From Pseudomonadota bacterium (GTDB lineage: Bacteria; Pseudomonadota; Alphaproteobacteria; Rhizobiales; Phreatobacteraceae), in contig JAIUOO010000011.1 of assembly GCA_020161695.1 (NCBI GenBank), positions 62,001-126,000 of the forward strand: a DNA stretch of 64,000 nucleotides, read 5' to 3'. The translations under genes were made by a program, and so were the position numbers. Of the stretch, positions 62,601-64,000 are shown piece after piece (within the stretch, counting starts at the first letter, position 1; the number at the start of each line of letters is the position of its first letter). The notes under the pieces were generated by a model. That model saw nothing but the letters and a program-made list of their open reading frames with translations, was not told the DNA's origin and did not search any database.

Positions 62601-63323
62601 TCAAGGGGTGGCGATCAGCCGGTAGCCGATGCCACGAACGGTCTGGAGATGGACGGGATTGGTCGGATCGACCTCGATCTTCCGGCGCAGGCGGTTCACC
62701 TGCACGTCGACAGTGCGCTCGTTGATGTCGCCGCCGGGCGCGGCAAGGTCGTAGCGCGGCACGGTCTCGCCGGGCTTCACCGCCAGCACGCGCAGCATTT
62801 CCTTTTCGCGATCGGTGAGGCGAACGACCTCCTCGCCCTTCTTCAGCTCCAGGCGCGCGAGCTGGAAATGGAAATCGCCGAACTTCACGGATTCCACCAC
62901 CGGCTGCGGCGCAGGCATCGCCCGCCGCAATATGCCGCCAATGCGGAGCAGCAACTCGCGCGGCTCGAAAGGCTTGGCCAGATAGTCGTCGGCTCCGATC
63001 TCCAGCCCCGTGATGCGGTCGGACAGGTCGGATCGCGCCGTGAGCATCAGGATCGGCACCGCCGCGGTCGGCCCTGCTCCGCCCTGACGGATCGCGCGGG
63101 CAAGCTCGAAGCCCGTCTCGCCCGGCATCATCACGTCGAGGATCAGGAGGTCGAAAGTCAGGCCATCAAGCTTCTTGCGGGCGGCGCGGGCGTTCTCCGC
63201 GGTAGTCACCCGGTAGCCATTGTTGGTCAGGTAGCGCGCCAGCGTCTGGCGGATCACGCGGTCGTCGTCCACCACGAGCAGATGCGGCGCATCGTCCGCC
63301 AGCGCCTTGGGCGGGGTCGTCAT
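62601..63323 (-). CDS. OmpR-family response regulator (PetR-like)
   Basis: 240-residue two-domain regulator. Receiver with acidic pocket VVDDDR (Asp19-21), phosphoacceptor Asp63 in LILDVMMPGETG, and Lys in DDYLAKPFEPREL. C-terminal winged helix with LTDREKEMLRVLAVKPGE and RTVDVQVNRLRRKIE. The start is ATG 63321-63323 directly after a GTG and the upstream stop, so it is coupled to the MarR-type gene. In Rhodobacter the petR-petP pair has this order and helps control respiratory genes. No histidine kinase lies in the window. Confidence 0.88.
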   Translation of the reverse strand: MTTPPKALADDAPHLLVVDDDRVIRQTLARYLTNNGYRVTTAENARAARKKLDGLTFDLLILDVMMPGETGFELARAIRQGGAGPTAAVPILMLTARSDLSDRITGLEIGADDYLAKPFEPRELLLRIGGILRRAMPAPQPVVESVKFGDFHFQLARLELKKGEEVVRLTDREKEMLRVLAVKPGETVPRYDLAAPGGDINERTVDVQVNRLRRKIEVDPTNPVHLQTVRGIGYRLIATP

Positions 63324-63326
63324 CAC

Positions 63327-63881
63327 TCAGCGGTCCTTCTGTGGGACAGCGCGGCCGGCCTGCGTGATCATGCGGGTCACCTCTTCGCGGGCATCCGGGT
63401 CGATCATCGCATAGAGGAAGCGCACCGCCTGATCGCGCGGCGTGCCGGAGGCCGCAATGGCGCGCGTGAACCGTTCGGTCTGGAGCCGTGCCAGCTCGAG
63501 CGCCAGCGCCTGCCCCTTCTCGGTCACGGTCAGAAGACGCTGGCGGCGATCCGCCTGCCCCTCCTTCTGGAGGATGAAGCCCTGTTCGATCAGGTCGCGC
63601 AGCACGCGGGCGAGGCTCTGCTTGGTGATCCGCAGGATATCCAGCAAATCCGCAACCCTGATCTCCGGATGACGATGGACAAAATGGATCACCCGGTGAT
63701 GCGCCCGCCCGAACTGGAAACGCTCCAGCACGTGGTCGGGATCGCTGACGAAATCCCGATAGGCGAAGAACATCAATTCGATGAGGTCGTAGGCGGGCTC
63801 CCGCGGGGGGCCCTCGCCTGCCGCGCCCGGCACGCCGTTCATGGGCCGGCGCTGCGCCGGTGAGACATTTATGTCAGCCAT
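63327..63881 (-). CDS. MarR-family transcriptional regulator (PetP-like)
   Basis: 184-residue winged-helix regulator. HTH part VADLLDILRITKQSLARVLRDLIEQGFI with wing KEGQADRRQRLLTVTEKGQALA, flanked by dimerisation helices; the first 30 residues are poorly ordered. Its stop immediately precedes the response-regulator start. The start codon lies within the inverted repeat at 63870-63890, so it probably represses itself. Confidence 0.88.
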   Translation of the reverse strand: MADINVSPAQRRPMNGVPGAAGEGPPREPAYDLIELMFFAYRDFVSDPDHVLERFQFGRAHHRVIHFVHRHPEIRVADLLDILRITKQSLARVLRDLIEQGFILQKEGQADRRQRLLTVTEKGQALALELARLQTERFTRAIAASGTPRDQAVRFLYAMIDPDAREEVTRMITQAGRAVPQKDR

Positions 63882-63890
63882 GTTGACATA
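63870..63890. promoter_or_regulatory. Inverted repeat across the petP-like start codon, candidate autoregulatory operator
   Basis: TATGTCA (63870-63876), 7-nt spacer holding the ATG complement, TGACATA (63884-63890): perfect 7-bp arms. The spacing suits a MarR dimer, and the location would block transcription or translation initiation of the operon. Confidence 0.6.
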
Positions 63891-64000
63891 TTCGATGCCG
63901 ATTGTTACTCATTCGCCCGCATTCACGAAACGATCGTACCCAACGGCCACCGGCCTCATCGGGAATCGTCGCTCAGCGCCGCCTCTCGCTTGACAAGGTT

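Noticed and set aside
63990..64000. TTGACA at the right edge as a -35 box of a divergent gene
   Set aside because: The -10 region would lie outside the window, so it cannot be evaluated.
1..64000. CRISPR array, insertion sequence or prophage
   Set aside because: No regularly spaced repeats, transposase, integrase or flanking direct repeats were seen; base composition is even.

Overview
The window is high-GC chromosomal DNA from an alphaproteobacterium, most likely of the order Hyphomicrobiales (Rhizobiales). The evidence is the elongated ribosomal protein S2, a PetP/PetR-like regulator pair, a PmtA-type phospholipid methyltransferase, Rsm22 and DUF465 proteins, and numerous TRAP transporters. 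The genus cannot be fixed from the sequence alone. I see no insertion sequence, phage, CRISPR array or rRNA. The single tRNA is tRNA-Met(CAU) at 40499-40575.

Layout. (1) 1-7337: the conserved translation and envelope cluster on the minus strand (rpsB, tsf, pyrH, frr, uppS, cdsA, dxr; dxr runs off the left edge), interrupted between tsf and pyrH by two plus-strand genes (an SDR lacking the catalytic Tyr, and a glutathione-dependent isomerase of the DsbA fold). (2) 7506-19348: mixed housekeeping genes, namely a HAD phosphatase, MOSC protein, YnfA, SDR, Rsm22-like protein, small Cys-rich secreted protein, DMT exporter, purEK, two DUF465 proteins, cytochrome b561, ribA and a large membrane protein. 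(3) 19350-34838: two consecutive amide-catabolism modules. The first has a DctPQM TRAP transporter, PxpABC (5-oxoprolinase) and a divergent MarR-like regulator. The second has a TAXI-TRAP transporter, an acetamidase/formamidase and HyuA/HyuB. (4) 34954-40815: DUF1045, an LprI-like protein, mnmA, pmtA, a metallo-beta-lactamase-fold enzyme, a Pr6Pr membrane protein, the tRNA and a 42-residue protein gene with its own terminator. (5) 41253-48847: a tight plus-strand operon with an acyl carrier protein, an acyl-CoA-dehydrogenase-like flavoprotein, an aminoacyl-tRNA-synthetase-like amino acid:carrier-protein ligase, a DUF1839 protein, a GH2 mannosidase-like protein and a two-domain alpha/beta hydrolase. 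(6) 48913-59784: an exopolysaccharide locus with a polyprenyl glycosylphosphotransferase, GT4, GT2, CE4 deacetylase, Wzz-like chain-length protein, WecG/TagA transferase, GT92-like protein, Wzx-like flippase and GH10 glycosidase. (7) 59964-63881: a quinone oxidoreductase, a TMEM43 homologue and a PetR/PetP-like pair.

The most interesting candidate system is blocks 5 and 6 together. A small carrier protein would be loaded with an amino acid by a repurposed class II synthetase. The cargo could then be oxidised by the flavoprotein and delivered, perhaps by the tandem hydrolase, to a polysaccharide built by the adjoining locus. The ligase and carrier-protein chemistry is established for the family; the link to polysaccharide is my inference from gene order. 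A second theme is two different TRAP transporters, each paired with a different ATP-dependent oxoprolinase/hydantoinase system. Their control regions carry similar TCAAC/TCGACAA inverted repeats.
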